The notes under the pieces: generated by a model
The model's input: only the letters and a program-made list of their open reading frames with translations
Told to the model about the DNA's origin: nothing
The model's database searches: none
Program-made: the position numbers and the translations under genes
Shown: in pieces, positions 6,885-14,279 of the stretch
Position numbering within the stretch: the stretch's first letter is position 1
Layout: every line of letters begins with the position of its first letter
From: a virus
DNA length: 43,755 bases
Virus record (IMG/VR): IMGVR_UViG_3300042936_000127
Location: 1-43,755 of that record
Strand: one strand, 5' to 3'

Positions 6885-7943
6885 TTAATAAATTTTTGTT
6901 AATGTAAAGTTTCTTGATAGTATTGAATTACCTGCATCTGCTGTATCCCATTGTGCAGTTATTACAATTGTATTACTTATTGTTGTATCAAACGTTGTAT
7001 TATTAATTTCACTTAAGTCATATCCTTCAAATTGAGTTCCTCCATTTCTAATATAAGAAAATAATCCTCCAGATGAAATAGATGCTACTGTGGGTCCTCC
7101 TAATGTTCTAACTGTAAAGTATAAATTCATTATCCAATTCTTATTAGTTGCAGCAGCCATGTCAATTATACCAGTATCTGCAAGAAGTATTCCTGTCAGT
7201 GTTCTAACACGAACATGTAATGTTGCTGAACTTCCACAAGAAATTATACCATCTAATGCACATGTAAAAGAATCTCCAACAGAGAACCCATTTGCAGGTA
7301 CAGTAAGAGAGCCAACACCAGGCCCAATCATTGTTGTCTCTACTATTGTAGCAGTTACAGGCGTACTATCAGCTGTTTGAGCAAATAATCCAGTAAGTCC
7401 TGCAGGTCCTTGTGGTCCAACATCTCCCTGTACACCCTGTACACCCTGTACACCTTGTATTCCTTGAATTCCTTGAGGTCCTTGTTCACCTTGTGTTCCC
7501 TGTGGACCAGTAGGTCCTTGATCTCCTTGAGGACCTTTTATATCTCCAGCATCAAACCATGCTGTACCATTCCATGTCATCAAAGAACCATCACTTAATA
7601 AAATCCATGCATCTCCTATATTAGCTCCAGGAAGACTACCAGCTCCAGCATTAAATGCTGCAAGGTCTGCATAAGACCCTAAAATAGTTACAGAGTTACC
7701 TGCAGTTCCTTGAGGACCTTGATCTCCAGTTTGTCCTTGCTCACCTTGTATTCCTTGAATTCCTTGTTCACCTTTTTGACCTTGAACTCCTTGAACTCCT
7801 TGTGGACCTTCAGGACCTTGTGGACCAGGAACACCTGGACCAGCAATACTTTCTATTAATTGATCTAAATTAAGCCATCCTTTATAACCTATACAAGGTT
7901 TGCATAATTGTTGCCAGAACCCTGCTTTTATCCATGTTGCCAT
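6885..7943 (-). CDS. Collagen-like tail fibre protein with IKxGFW docking module
   Basis: A 352-residue predicted fibre. N-terminal module MATWIKAGFW...GWLNLDQLIE (1-31) is shared with the 197-aa fibre at 10287-10880. Two collagen-like Gly-x-Y tracts follow (about residues 35-81 and 137-184), rich in GPQG, GVQG and GIQG triplets, separated by a compact insert (82-136: GDAWILLSDGS, TWNGTAWFDAG) that occurs in other phage collagen-like fibres. The C-terminal beta domain (about 190-352) is unlike any other in the window and probably contacts the receptor. Triple-helical stalk formation is established for phage collagen-like proteins; receptor specificity is unknown. Cys14 and Cys17 in the module could form a trimer-linking or metal site. 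Confidence 0.9.
   Translation of the reverse strand: MATWIKAGFWQQLCKPCIGYKGWLNLDQLIESIAGPGVPGPQGPEGPQGVQGVQGQKGEQGIQGIQGEQGQTGDQGPQGTAGNSVTILGSYADLAAFNAGAGSLPGANIGDAWILLSDGSLMTWNGTAWFDAGDIKGPQGDQGPTGPQGTQGEQGPQGIQGIQGVQGVQGVQGDVGPQGPAGLTGLFAQTADSTPVTATIVETTMIGPGVGSLTVPANGFSVGDSFTCALDGIISCGSSATLHVRVRTLTGILLADTGIIDMAAATNKNWIMNLYFTVRTLGGPTVASISSGGLFSYIRNGGTQFEGYDLSEINNTTFDTTISNTIVITAQWDTADAGNSILSRNFTLTKIY
7392..7535 (-). repeat. Collagen-like Gly-x-Y codon repeat, second tract
   Basis: Coding repeat of 9-nt units, including three consecutive near-identical ACACCCTGT units on the plus strand at about 7429-7455 (GVQG on the protein). A matching first tract lies at about 7701-7841. The repeated units are prone to slippage and recombination, which could vary stalk length. 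Confidence 0.85.
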
Positions 7944-7944
7944 A

Positions 7945-8229
7945 TTATTCTAAATTTATTTCAAATGTTATAACACTTGATGTTTTTATTGATTTACTCA
8001 TATCTATTCTTATCTTGAACATGTTACAGAACTTAAGAATTTCTTCTATAAGCATATTGTTATACTTAGGAAGACTTGCTGCTATTCTAAAATGATAGGC
8101 ATGTGGCTTCTTTGTTATTTCTATAGAACATAATTCATCAACAGATTCTATAACACCTAATAAAGAAGCAATGAACAATTCATCATTGTCTTGCATTCTA
8201 TTAGGAAAGAATCTTCTGTTTACTTGCAT
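7945..8229 (-). CDS. Hypothetical protein, 94 aa
   Basis: No family recognised. The sequence reads as an alternating alpha/beta protein with strands SIEITKKPHAYHFRIAAS (residues 35-52) and SSVITFEINLE at the end, and a helix NNMLIEEILKFCNMFKI (57-73). Its start immediately follows the upstream Dps-like stop (no gap), so the two are probably co-translated. It is small and soluble; it may be an adaptor or a fibre-assembly factor, but this is a guess from position. Confidence 0.78.
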   Translation of the reverse strand: MQVNRRFFPNRMQDNDELFIASLLGVIESVDELCSIEITKKPHAYHFRIAASLPKYNNMLIEEILKFCNMFKIRIDMSKSIKTSSVITFEINLE

Positions 8230-8643
8230 TTATGACAATGTTAGTAGGTAACGTGTTTTTGCTGCTTCTCCAGATAATGCATCTGCAAGGTTGCATACAT
8301 CATGATAACCATTCTTCTCACCATATGCTTTCAAAGCTGAAGCAAAGGATAGAAGATCTGATACACATTGACCAGCTGTACAGTTTGTAAGAGCTTCTAT
8401 TTTATATGGAGCAGGTCTTTTACCTGTATATCCCATAATCTTTTCAATCAATCCATCTTTGAAATCATGTACATAATCGTACAATGCTCCTGTGGCTTGA
8501 TGTTCTGCATAACTAGTTGTTTGCCAATGAGTCAAATGTAATTGCTCATGGAAGTATGTTAGTTTAGCAGCAATACTTTCTAACGAAAGTTCTCCTCCTG
8601 AGCTATTTAACATATCTTGAGGGAATAATGATTTAATTGCCAT
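8230..8643 (-). CDS. Dps/ferritin-like four-helix protein (DUF5856-like)
   Basis: A 137-residue helical protein. The block LHLTHWQTTSYAEHQ then GALYDYVHDFKDGLIEKIMG (residues 35-71) aligns with the Dps ferroxidase signature (HW...H...D...E): H39 then W40 for the first His, H48 for the second, D63 and E67 for the acidic pair. Spacing from H48 to D63 to E67 (15 and 4) equals that of E. coli Dps (H43, D58, E62), while H39-H48 is three residues shorter. So iron ligands may be retained. DUF5856-type ferritin-like proteins are known in tailed phages but their role is not. It lies amid fibre genes, unlike a typical stress gene, suggesting a virion or assembly function. Confidence 0.75.
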   Translation of the reverse strand: MAIKSLFPQDMLNSSGGELSLESIAAKLTYFHEQLHLTHWQTTSYAEHQATGALYDYVHDFKDGLIEKIMGYTGKRPAPYKIEALTNCTAGQCVSDLLSFASALKAYGEKNGYHDVCNLADALSGEAAKTRYLLTLS

Positions 8644-8672
8644 GTTGTTTAGTTTTTATTTTATTATTTTAT

Positions 8673-9107
8673 TTATGGACAATTACTACATCCAGTAATA
8701 AATGTTACAAACTTTTGTTCTGCTCCATGGTTAGCTGTTCTAACCTGACCATCATATGATATAGAGAGTTGTCCTGGTGGTAAATTACCAAATTCATTAC
8801 CTGTAAGAATAGTTGAATTACAAAAAGTTGTTCCATCACCTGATACAAAAATTACACCTCCTCCTACTCGATCACAAGCATTTGAACTCTTCTCAGCTCT
8901 ATATACTAAATCTTGAAAACGTTTAGCTTCAGATGTAGTTGTGGTAGTGGTAGTGATTGGTATATAGTTACAACATTCATTTGCATCTATTTCTTGCCAA
9001 TTACCAACCTTTGGTTTAAATGCTTGTACAATTAAACTACTTGGTATAATACGTCCTGTTCCATCAAATCTTACAAAAGCTTTAAGCTTGTTACTACTTG
9101 TTGCCAT
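8673..9107 (-). CDS. Fibre protein, FDGTGR docking module plus short tip
   Basis: A 144-residue predicted fibre. Residues 1-47 are the module LKAFVRFDGTGRIIPSS...WQEIDANECC, identical at 33 of 46 positions (hand alignment) to the 68-aa protein next door and also present in the 261-aa fibre. A Thr-only linker (residues 52-58) leads to a short C-terminal domain with five cysteines (ACDRVGGGV, FCNSTI, GCSNCP). The module recurs with different tips, so it probably anchors the protein to a common particle site. Cysteine-rich tips suggest disulphide stabilisation outside the cell. Function inferred from architecture only. Confidence 0.8.
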   Translation of the reverse strand: MATSSNKLKAFVRFDGTGRIIPSSLIVQAFKPKVGNWQEIDANECCNYIPITTTTTTTSEAKRFQDLVYRAEKSSNACDRVGGGVIFVSGDGTTFCNSTILTGNEFGNLPPGQLSISYDGQVRTANHGAEQKFVTFITGCSNCP

Positions 9108-9109
9108 GA

Positions 9110-9316
9110 TTAAGGTGCTGCTGTGGTCGTACTAGTAGTAGTTGGAGCAGCAGTTGTTGTGCTAGTGGTAGTAGGATTACAGCACTCGTATGCTGGAATC
9201 TCTTGCCATTTACCCACTTTAGGTTTGTTTTTACGTAATATAAGACTACTAGGTACAATTCTACCTGTACCATCAAACCTAACATATGCTTTTAGTGGTC
9301 TGTTATTTGTTGCCAT
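9110..9316 (-). CDS. Truncated fibre: docking module plus Thr-rich linker only
   Basis: A 68-residue protein made of the FDGTGR module (1-47) and the linker PTTTSTTTAAP repeated twice, then a stop. No C-terminal domain is present, unlike its two paralogues. The stop is 2 nt before the next gene starts. It may be a decapitated fibre that lost its tip by deletion through the repeated linker, or a natural short plug/adaptor. The module itself is intact, so it could still dock. The linker is encoded by a 30-nt unit duplicated with synonymous differences. Confidence 0.75.
   Translation of the reverse strand: MATNNRPLKAYVRFDGTGRIVPSSLILRKNKPKVGKWQEIPAYECCNPTTTSTTTAAPTTTSTTTAAP
9113..9175 (-). repeat. 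Duplicated Thr-rich linker repeat
   Basis: Two 30-nt units each encode TTTSTTTAAP, differing only at synonymous positions. Such ACN-triplet tracts also occur in the 144-, 260- and 512-residue fibres and are the likely junctions between docking modules and tips. Confidence 0.85.
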
Positions 9317-9321
9317 GATTT

Positions 9322-9456
9322 TTATTTATTTCTATTAGCCTCTGAAGCAGCTTTTGCTTCTTCACGAGTCATTCCTTCTTTAATAAAATCAGAGAATCTT
9401 TTATCTTGAGCATCTCTAATTGCTTTTTCTTCTGGAGTTACTTTTCTTATTGACAT
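9322..9456 (-). CDS. Small hypothetical protein, 44 aa
   Basis: A short frame fills the gap between two fibre genes. The product (MSIRKVTPEEKAIRDAQDKR, then FSDFIKEGMTREEAKAAS) is a charged helical peptide: two amphipathic helices joined by a Gly-Met turn. It has a typical AT-rich leader (GTTTAAAATTTAAATATC before ATG) and ends just before the leader of the 68-aa gene. Helix composition and the filled gap argue that it is real. It could be a fibre-associated adaptor or small chaperone; no evidence decides. Confidence 0.68.
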   Translation of the reverse strand: MSIRKVTPEEKAIRDAQDKRFSDFIKEGMTREEAKAASEANRNK

Positions 9457-9468
9457 GATATTTAAATT

Positions 9469-10254
9469 TTAAACGTTAACAATTACATCCCATCCTTTAC
9501 CTTCTAGGCTTGTTTTAGCTAAAAGTCCTGCAGCACTTGGAACAGCATTTGTGCCACCAACAAGTTCAACATATCCATTACTCAGACCATTATCATCAAG
9601 AGTGATGAGTATATGATCTACAGAAGCTTCTGTTAAAGCATTGTCCATCACCTCAAGATCATTCAAGTTTACACAACCTGTAATGTTTATATGTACTAAT
9701 CCTGTACCAATGTTATATAGCTGTGTAATAGTAGTGATGCCTGTAAAATCTAAAGAATTGAATTCCATATTATCACCATCCCATTCATCAATACCCTCTA
9801 GTTGATAAAGGTTACTTATTGCTACAGAATTACCAGGACCAAACCCAATTTCAAAATCTTGAAGTTGAGAAGGATTATCTATACATAGATATACAGTGTG
9901 AGGAATTACACCTTCTAAATCATATTCAAAATCATAACTTCCACCAGCAGCAAGAGAAAAACTCTCACTCACTGTAGATGTCCATTGAATACTTCCTGTT
10001 AAATTAGGTCCTCCATTATTTTTAGTATCTAATGTAAATCCATACAATCCAGTTTCACTATCTGCAACAGCTTGTATTGCTATACAGCATCTATATGAAG
10101 TTTCTGTAGAAGGTACACAGCATTCATATGCTTGTACTTCTTTCCAATTACCATTCTTAGGTTTATTACGTCTAAGTACAGTACTTCCTGGTACGATTCT
10201 ACCAGTTCCATCAAAGCGAGAATACGCTTTTAAGTCACGTTTGTTTGGTGTCAT
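9469..10254 (-). CDS. Fibre protein, FDGTGR docking module plus leucine-rich-like tip
   Basis: A 261-residue predicted fibre. Residues 1-46 are the FDGTGR module (LKAYSRFDGTGRIVPGS...AYECC). A beta domain (about 50-145) follows, with SVAISNLYQLEGIDEWD marking the start of a leucine-rich segment: FNSLDFTGITTITQLYN and LVHINITGCVNLNDLEV. The end, VDHILITLDDNGLSNGYVEL, GGTNAVPSAAG and GWDVIVNV, is a common C-terminus of phage leucine-rich tail proteins. The tip probably binds a surface ligand. It has no poly-Thr linker, unlike its paralogues. Fibre assignment is inferred from architecture and neighbourhood. Confidence 0.85.
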   Translation of the reverse strand: MTPNKRDLKAYSRFDGTGRIVPGSTVLRRNKPKNGNWKEVQAYECCVPSTETSYRCCIAIQAVADSETGLYGFTLDTKNNGGPNLTGSIQWTSTVSESFSLAAGGSYDFEYDLEGVIPHTVYLCIDNPSQLQDFEIGFGPGNSVAISNLYQLEGIDEWDGDNMEFNSLDFTGITTITQLYNIGTGLVHINITGCVNLNDLEVMDNALTEASVDHILITLDDNGLSNGYVELVGGTNAVPSAAGLLAKTSLEGKGWDVIVNV

Positions 10255-10286
10255 TTTATTTTATATTTAATTGTTAATATTTATTA

Positions 10287-10880
10287 TTAATTGTACACTT
10301 CTATTTTTATTGTAAATGGCATTACATCTCCTATAGTAAATCCTGATAATGCTAATTGAGAATCATTTATTCTAACTAATCCACCTCCTTGAAAAAGAAA
10401 ACCAGTACTCATAAAAGATTGTGGAGACACAAAAGTTTTATTTTGTAAAAATACAGGTAAGTTACTATCTAAAAAAAAACTACTATTAGTTCTAATAGAA
10501 GGAGTTAATATTATTCCTAAAGTGTTTTCAATTATTTCAAAGGTAGGAAGAACAGAAGAAATTGGCTCTATTAATTCAGAACCATTTGTCCAAGTTGTAG
10601 GAGTAGTACCTGTTGCTACAAAAGGAACGTCAGTTGCAACATATCCCACATTTGAAAAATCGTCCCCTGGTGCTAAATATGATACCATATAAGTAACTCC
10701 TATTACTAAAGGTGTGCCACTAGAAATAATAGGATATGTTCCTACTTGAGTAACTAAAGCAACATATGACTTATAATTAGCTCCAGAAGAATTATCTTGA
10801 ATTAATAAATCTAAATTAAGCTCTCCAGCTAATTTATTTCTTTTTTTATTCCAAAAGCCAGGTTTGATAAATGTAGGCAT
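10287..10880 (-). CDS. Fibre protein, IKxGFW docking module plus shared domain X
   Basis: A 197-residue predicted fibre. The start MPTFIKPGFW...GELNLDLLIQ matches the module of the collagen-like fibre (6885-7943). From NYKSYVALVTQ onward it aligns with the 221-aa protein at 14280-14945: both contain a LxIGxTY strand, a DFxNVG turn, the invariant VATGTTPT followed by W, then a long beta domain ending in EVYN/RVYN. So the same C-terminal domain X is carried on two different docking modules. This is direct evidence of domain exchange in the region. Ligand unknown. Confidence 0.85.
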   Translation of the reverse strand: MPTFIKPGFWNKKRNKLAGELNLDLLIQDNSSGANYKSYVALVTQVGTYPIISSGTPLVIGVTYMVSYLAPGDDFSNVGYVATDVPFVATGTTPTTWTNGSELIEPISSVLPTFEIIENTLGIILTPSIRTNSSFFLDSNLPVFLQNKTFVSPQSFMSTGFLFQGGGLVRINDSQLALSGFTIGDVMPFTIKIEVYN

Positions 10881-10885
10881 TATAT

Positions 10886-11902
10886 TTAATAATTTAAGTT
10901 ATATTTTTCTTTTATTTCGTTTAGCTTAGTGGCATAAAACCACGTGCAATATTTTTTTGATTGTTCATTATTAAGAATCATATCTAAGTTAGGATCTTTT
11001 GTTGGATCTGTTCCCATGTGATATTTGCCTTTATAAAAAGCTGGGTATCCATTACCTGTCTCAGAAACTATCCCTGCATTATGAAAGATGGTGTGTGTAT
11101 CTAATTTAATGATTGGATCTGTAGCCCAAGCAAATGCTAGTTCCTTCACCACTTTAGTTTCTTGTTCTCTTACCCATATATTCCAAAGGACTGCCCACAT
11201 ATCAGCACACCAACTTTGGAATCCAGCGTTTTCATCTTTAAAGAATTCTCTATTCACTTGTTGTAAATAGGTTCTTATAAGAATACAATCATTCATCACC
11301 TTACTCCAGAAGTCAGCATCTACATTCTTTAATAGATATTGAGCTCCTCCTGAATGATCATTATTAGCTTCAGCTATTTCTCTGCTTATTCCAACAACAC
11401 TTGCTATCTCAGCAAGAACATCTCTTGTTTTATACTCTTCCAGTTTCTCTGGTAGCACTTGATGTATCTTACTATCAAAATACTTAGCGTTAATATAACT
11501 GTTTGTATCTGATAGGTAGTTAACATCATCTTCCAAAAACTGATCCACATTGAAATCCTTCATAAACAGAATGTCTGAATCACAATAGAATATAGCACAA
11601 TCACTTAATTCTGGATGTTTCTTGAAATGTTTCCAAAGAACATATGGTCTTAATACAGGAATATATATTCCAATTAATTTATTCAAATCATCTTCATCTT
11701 CATAGAAGTGGAACTCTGCTTCTGGATATAGATCTTCTATCTGTTTCCATTTTTCTGTGTTTTCTCTTCCTTTAGCAGAAAAGATTAAGTTGATTGCTTT
11801 GTCAGAATGTCCTATTTCTTTAAGACTTTCCATCCATAAGTTCACTTGCCATGTGTAATAAATATCACTAGGACAAGCCTGAATAAATTTTAATTCTTTC
11901 AT
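10886..11902 (-). CDS. Predicted GT-A glycosyltransferase
   Basis: A 338-residue soluble enzyme-like protein. CAIFYCDSDILFMKDF (about residues 102-117) has a DSD in place of the DxD metal motif after a hydrophobic strand, with an upstream IPVLRPYVLW block, and later GFQSWCADMWAVLWN and HTIFHNAG. The start SDIYYTWQVNLWMESLKE resembles the beginning of the hydroxyproline/serine glycosyltransferase group (HPAT-like), where a WQ motif is followed by a long helix; this link is tentative. It stands alone among fibre genes rather than with the plus-strand sugar genes, hinting that it modifies a fibre, perhaps on its Ser/Thr-rich linkers. Acceptor and donor are unknown. Confidence 0.72.
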   Translation of the reverse strand: MKELKFIQACPSDIYYTWQVNLWMESLKEIGHSDKAINLIFSAKGRENTEKWKQIEDLYPEAEFHFYEDEDDLNKLIGIYIPVLRPYVLWKHFKKHPELSDCAIFYCDSDILFMKDFNVDQFLEDDVNYLSDTNSYINAKYFDSKIHQVLPEKLEEYKTRDVLAEIASVVGISREIAEANNDHSGGAQYLLKNVDADFWSKVMNDCILIRTYLQQVNREFFKDENAGFQSWCADMWAVLWNIWVREQETKVVKELAFAWATDPIIKLDTHTIFHNAGIVSETGNGYPAFYKGKYHMGTDPTKDPNLDMILNNEQSKKYCTWFYATKLNEIKEKYNLNY

Positions 11903-11929
11903 AATGTAGTTGGTTTTGGTTTATTATTT

Positions 11930-13468
11930 TTAAACTGTTACGATTGTTACTGTATTATTTGCTTGTAGGTATTGGATATCTCCATCTGGATTACCACTAT
12001 TACAAGTCGTTAAAGCTGATGGTACTGTTAGTGTTATTGTTTTTCCAAGTATTAAAACAAATACAGCATTATCTCCTACTGTTTTACCTAAATTTATACA
12101 AGATGGTAGGTTAACTGTTGTTAATGATATACATTGGTAGAAACACCCATTACCAGCAATGGTTAAACTTGGTAAATTAATTGTTTCTACGAATGAACAA
12201 GTGCTAAAACAACCCACACCAGCAGTAATTAGTTGAGGTAAATCTACTGTTGTTAAACCAAAACAAAATATAAAACTATTATCACCTGCTGTAGTTAGTT
12301 CAGGTAAATCTACTGTTGTTAAATTCGAACACGATCTAAAACAATTATCACTAATAGTAGTTATTTGAGGTAACTCTATTGTTATTAAACCATAACACTC
12401 TACAAAACAATAAGAACCTGAATAAACAACACATCCTTGGTCTACAATTGAAACGATTTCAACTTTGTCTTTAAACTTTTCACTTATAAATGAAATATTT
12501 TCACCACCTTTTAATATTACATTGTTCCCAAAAATGGTTACACCAGTAAAAGGTATTGAACAGTAAGGAAAGTCAAAGAATGTGTTCCAATCTCCTACAT
12601 TAGTAGCATCTCCTACTAATACATCTGCAAATATGATGTCAGAAAACTCAATGGTTAAATCACCTGAATATCCTGTAAATGGTATGTAAGGTTGTCCATT
12701 TATCATTAAACTATTATTCATACCTAAATAATGTATATCTCCATCAGATGACCCATTATTATTTGTTAATAAAATAGGATTAAATGTTGCAGTTATACTG
12801 TTACTGAAGATTAAATTAAATACTTTATCATCACCAACTGTCCCACCTAAGTTTGTACAAGATGATAAATTAATTGTTGTTAATGATTTACAATAGTAGA
12901 AACAATATTCACCAGCAGTAGTTAAACTTGGTAAATTAACAGATAATGAAGGAATCTGATAACCTAAAAGAGAAAATGCATATTCGCCTGCAATTAATAA
13001 ATTAGGAAGACTCATATAACTAACATTTGTACATCCTACATAATTAGTAGATCCAAATCCACCATATTCAACTTCTACAATACAACCAGCACCATCATCT
13101 ACTTCTAATAAATATGATCCAAGTTCATCTTCTTGGTCAAATAACATTTCTTTAATAATGATGTTAGAACCTCCATAAAGTTTCACTTCATCACCTGTAA
13201 TACTAACAGATGTAAATGGTGTTCCAAATGATGGAAGATCGAAATATGTGTTCCAGTTTGCTACATTAGATGAGTCACCAACAATAGCATCCACCTGTAT
13301 TATATTAGAAAAAAGCATTCTGAGAGGTAGAATAACTGTAGTAGTAGTAGTGGTAGTAGGACAAGGTCCTGTACACATTTGAGTATTTAATATATCAAGC
13401 TGTTTTGAAATAGCCCATAATAGGTTAGCTCTTCCACTCCATCCAATTTGTTTATTTGGTATAGCCAT
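11930..13468 (-). CDS. BspA-like leucine-rich fibre protein with QIGW docking module
   Basis: A 512-residue predicted adhesin. Residues 1-31 are the QIGW module (QIGW...NLLWAISKQLD), shared with the 260- and 221-aa proteins. CTGPCP and seven Thr form the linker (32-44). Two tandem modules follow (about 47-255 and 270-512); each opens with a block like FSNIIQVDAIVGDSSNVANW / FSDIIFADVLVGDATNVGDW and ends with DGDIxYL. Inside, BspA-type repeats of about 23 residues (CFxxCxxLTTVxLPxLTTAG) recur. BspA-like repeats mediate surface binding in many organisms. It has no signal peptide, as expected for a phage virion protein. Ligand unknown. Confidence 0.88.
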   Translation of the reverse strand: MAIPNKQIGWSGRANLLWAISKQLDILNTQMCTGPCPTTTTTTTVILPLRMLFSNIIQVDAIVGDSSNVANWNTYFDLPSFGTPFTSVSITGDEVKLYGGSNIIIKEMLFDQEDELGSYLLEVDDGAGCIVEVEYGGFGSTNYVGCTNVSYMSLPNLLIAGEYAFSLLGYQIPSLSVNLPSLTTAGEYCFYYCKSLTTINLSSCTNLGGTVGDDKVFNLIFSNSITATFNPILLTNNNGSSDGDIHYLGMNNSLMINGQPYIPFTGYSGDLTIEFSDIIFADVLVGDATNVGDWNTFFDFPYCSIPFTGVTIFGNNVILKGGENISFISEKFKDKVEIVSIVDQGCVVYSGSYCFVECYGLITIELPQITTISDNCFRSCSNLTTVDLPELTTAGDNSFIFCFGLTTVDLPQLITAGVGCFSTCSFVETINLPSLTIAGNGCFYQCISLTTVNLPSCINLGKTVGDNAVFVLILGKTITLTVPSALTTCNSGNPDGDIQYLQANNTVTIVTV

Positions 13469-13477
13469 TTTTTATTT

Positions 13478-14260
13478 TTAATCTATTATACAACGAATTG
13501 ACAAACCATTCTTCTTATTGCTGGAGCCTATGCTGACATTGCTGTTGCTAGAAGACATGGATCGAGAAAAAGCAAGTGAAGCACCATTCTCTGTTGAACT
13601 CCAAAACCAAGTACTGGTGTTAAGATTGGCAAATAGACCAGAGCTAACACGAAAACCTGCTCCAAAACCTGTAAAGCCACTACTATTGATTGCTCCTGTA
13701 TTGGGAGTTTGCCAATGACACAATCCTTGTTCTTTCATTTTACCACCAGCTCCAGTTGCTCCTCCTAAAAAGTCTGTCAATGTGATCCATTCAGCATCTG
13801 TTGGAATATGTTGTCCAATAGGTGCTAATCCCCTTGGGTCATTTACTGCATACCAATTGTATAATTTACCATAAATTGTACCATTAGCAGTGTTGTTTGC
13901 ATAGTGACACCATGCACCAGTTGTTAATGCTGCCCAAGCTGCAGGGTCTGTTACTTCTGGTATTGGGTCACCATTTCTATATGTAGTTACATCTAAATTA
14001 CATTTTGTCCAAGTTTGTGTTCCTATTGTAACAGGAGCTTCAACACAATTTAAACAAGTTGTTGTTGATGTGGTCGTTGTTGTTGTAGGTGGTAATGTAG
14101 TTGATGTAGTAGTGGTAGTAGGAGTTGGTGTAGTGGTAGTGGTAGTAGTAGGGCAAGGACCAGTGCAAATAATAGAATTCATCCTATCAAGTTGTTTTGA
14201 TATTTCCCATAAGAGATTATCTTCTTGAGACCAACCTATTTGTCTATTACCTATTGCCAT
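13478..14260 (-). CDS. FISUMP-domain fibre tip with QIGW module, candidate variable region
   Basis: A 260-residue predicted fibre. Residues 1-30 are the QIGW module; CTGPCP and a long Thr/Pro linker (37-68) follow. Residues 73-258 read as the Fibrobacter succinogenes major paralogous domain (C-type lectin-like): IGTQTWTKCNLDV, IYGKLYNWYAVND, HIPTDAEWITLTDFLGG, FWSSTENG and SIRCIID are the family blocks. Such domains are known targets of diversity-generating retroelements. Codons for residues 238-248 (AGC AAC AGC AAT GTC AGC ATA GGC TCC AGC AAT) end in C eight times of eleven, unusual in this AT-rich genome, as expected if AAC codons were mutagenised. No reverse transcriptase is in the window. 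Confidence 0.87.
   Translation of the reverse strand: MAIGNRQIGWSQEDNLLWEISKQLDRMNSIICTGPCPTTTTTTTPTPTTTTTSTTLPPTTTTTTSTTTCLNCVEAPVTIGTQTWTKCNLDVTTYRNGDPIPEVTDPAAWAALTTGAWCHYANNTANGTIYGKLYNWYAVNDPRGLAPIGQHIPTDAEWITLTDFLGGATGAGGKMKEQGLCHWQTPNTGAINSSGFTGFGAGFRVSSGLFANLNTSTWFWSSTENGASLAFSRSMSSSNSNVSIGSSNKKNGLSIRCIID
14057..14152 (-). repeat. Thr/Pro-rich linker triplet repeat
   Basis: A 96-nt tract of mostly ACA/ACT/ACC triplets encodes residues 37-68 of the FISUMP fibre (PTTTTTTTPTPTT, LPPTTTTTTSTTT). It is a microsatellite-like sequence that could slip or recombine with similar linkers in the 512-, 144- and 68-residue fibre genes. Confidence 0.85.
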
Positions 14261-14279
14261 TTCTTTCTTTCTATATTTA

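Noticed and set aside
7392-7841. CRISPR-like short repeats
   Set aside because: The repeats are in frame, encode Gly-x-Y triplets and have no unique spacers of constant length.
9094-9285. Alternative 63-codon minus-strand frame over the Thr linker
   Set aside because: It overlaps two better genes in another frame and has no module or leader; it results from the repetitive ACN sequence.
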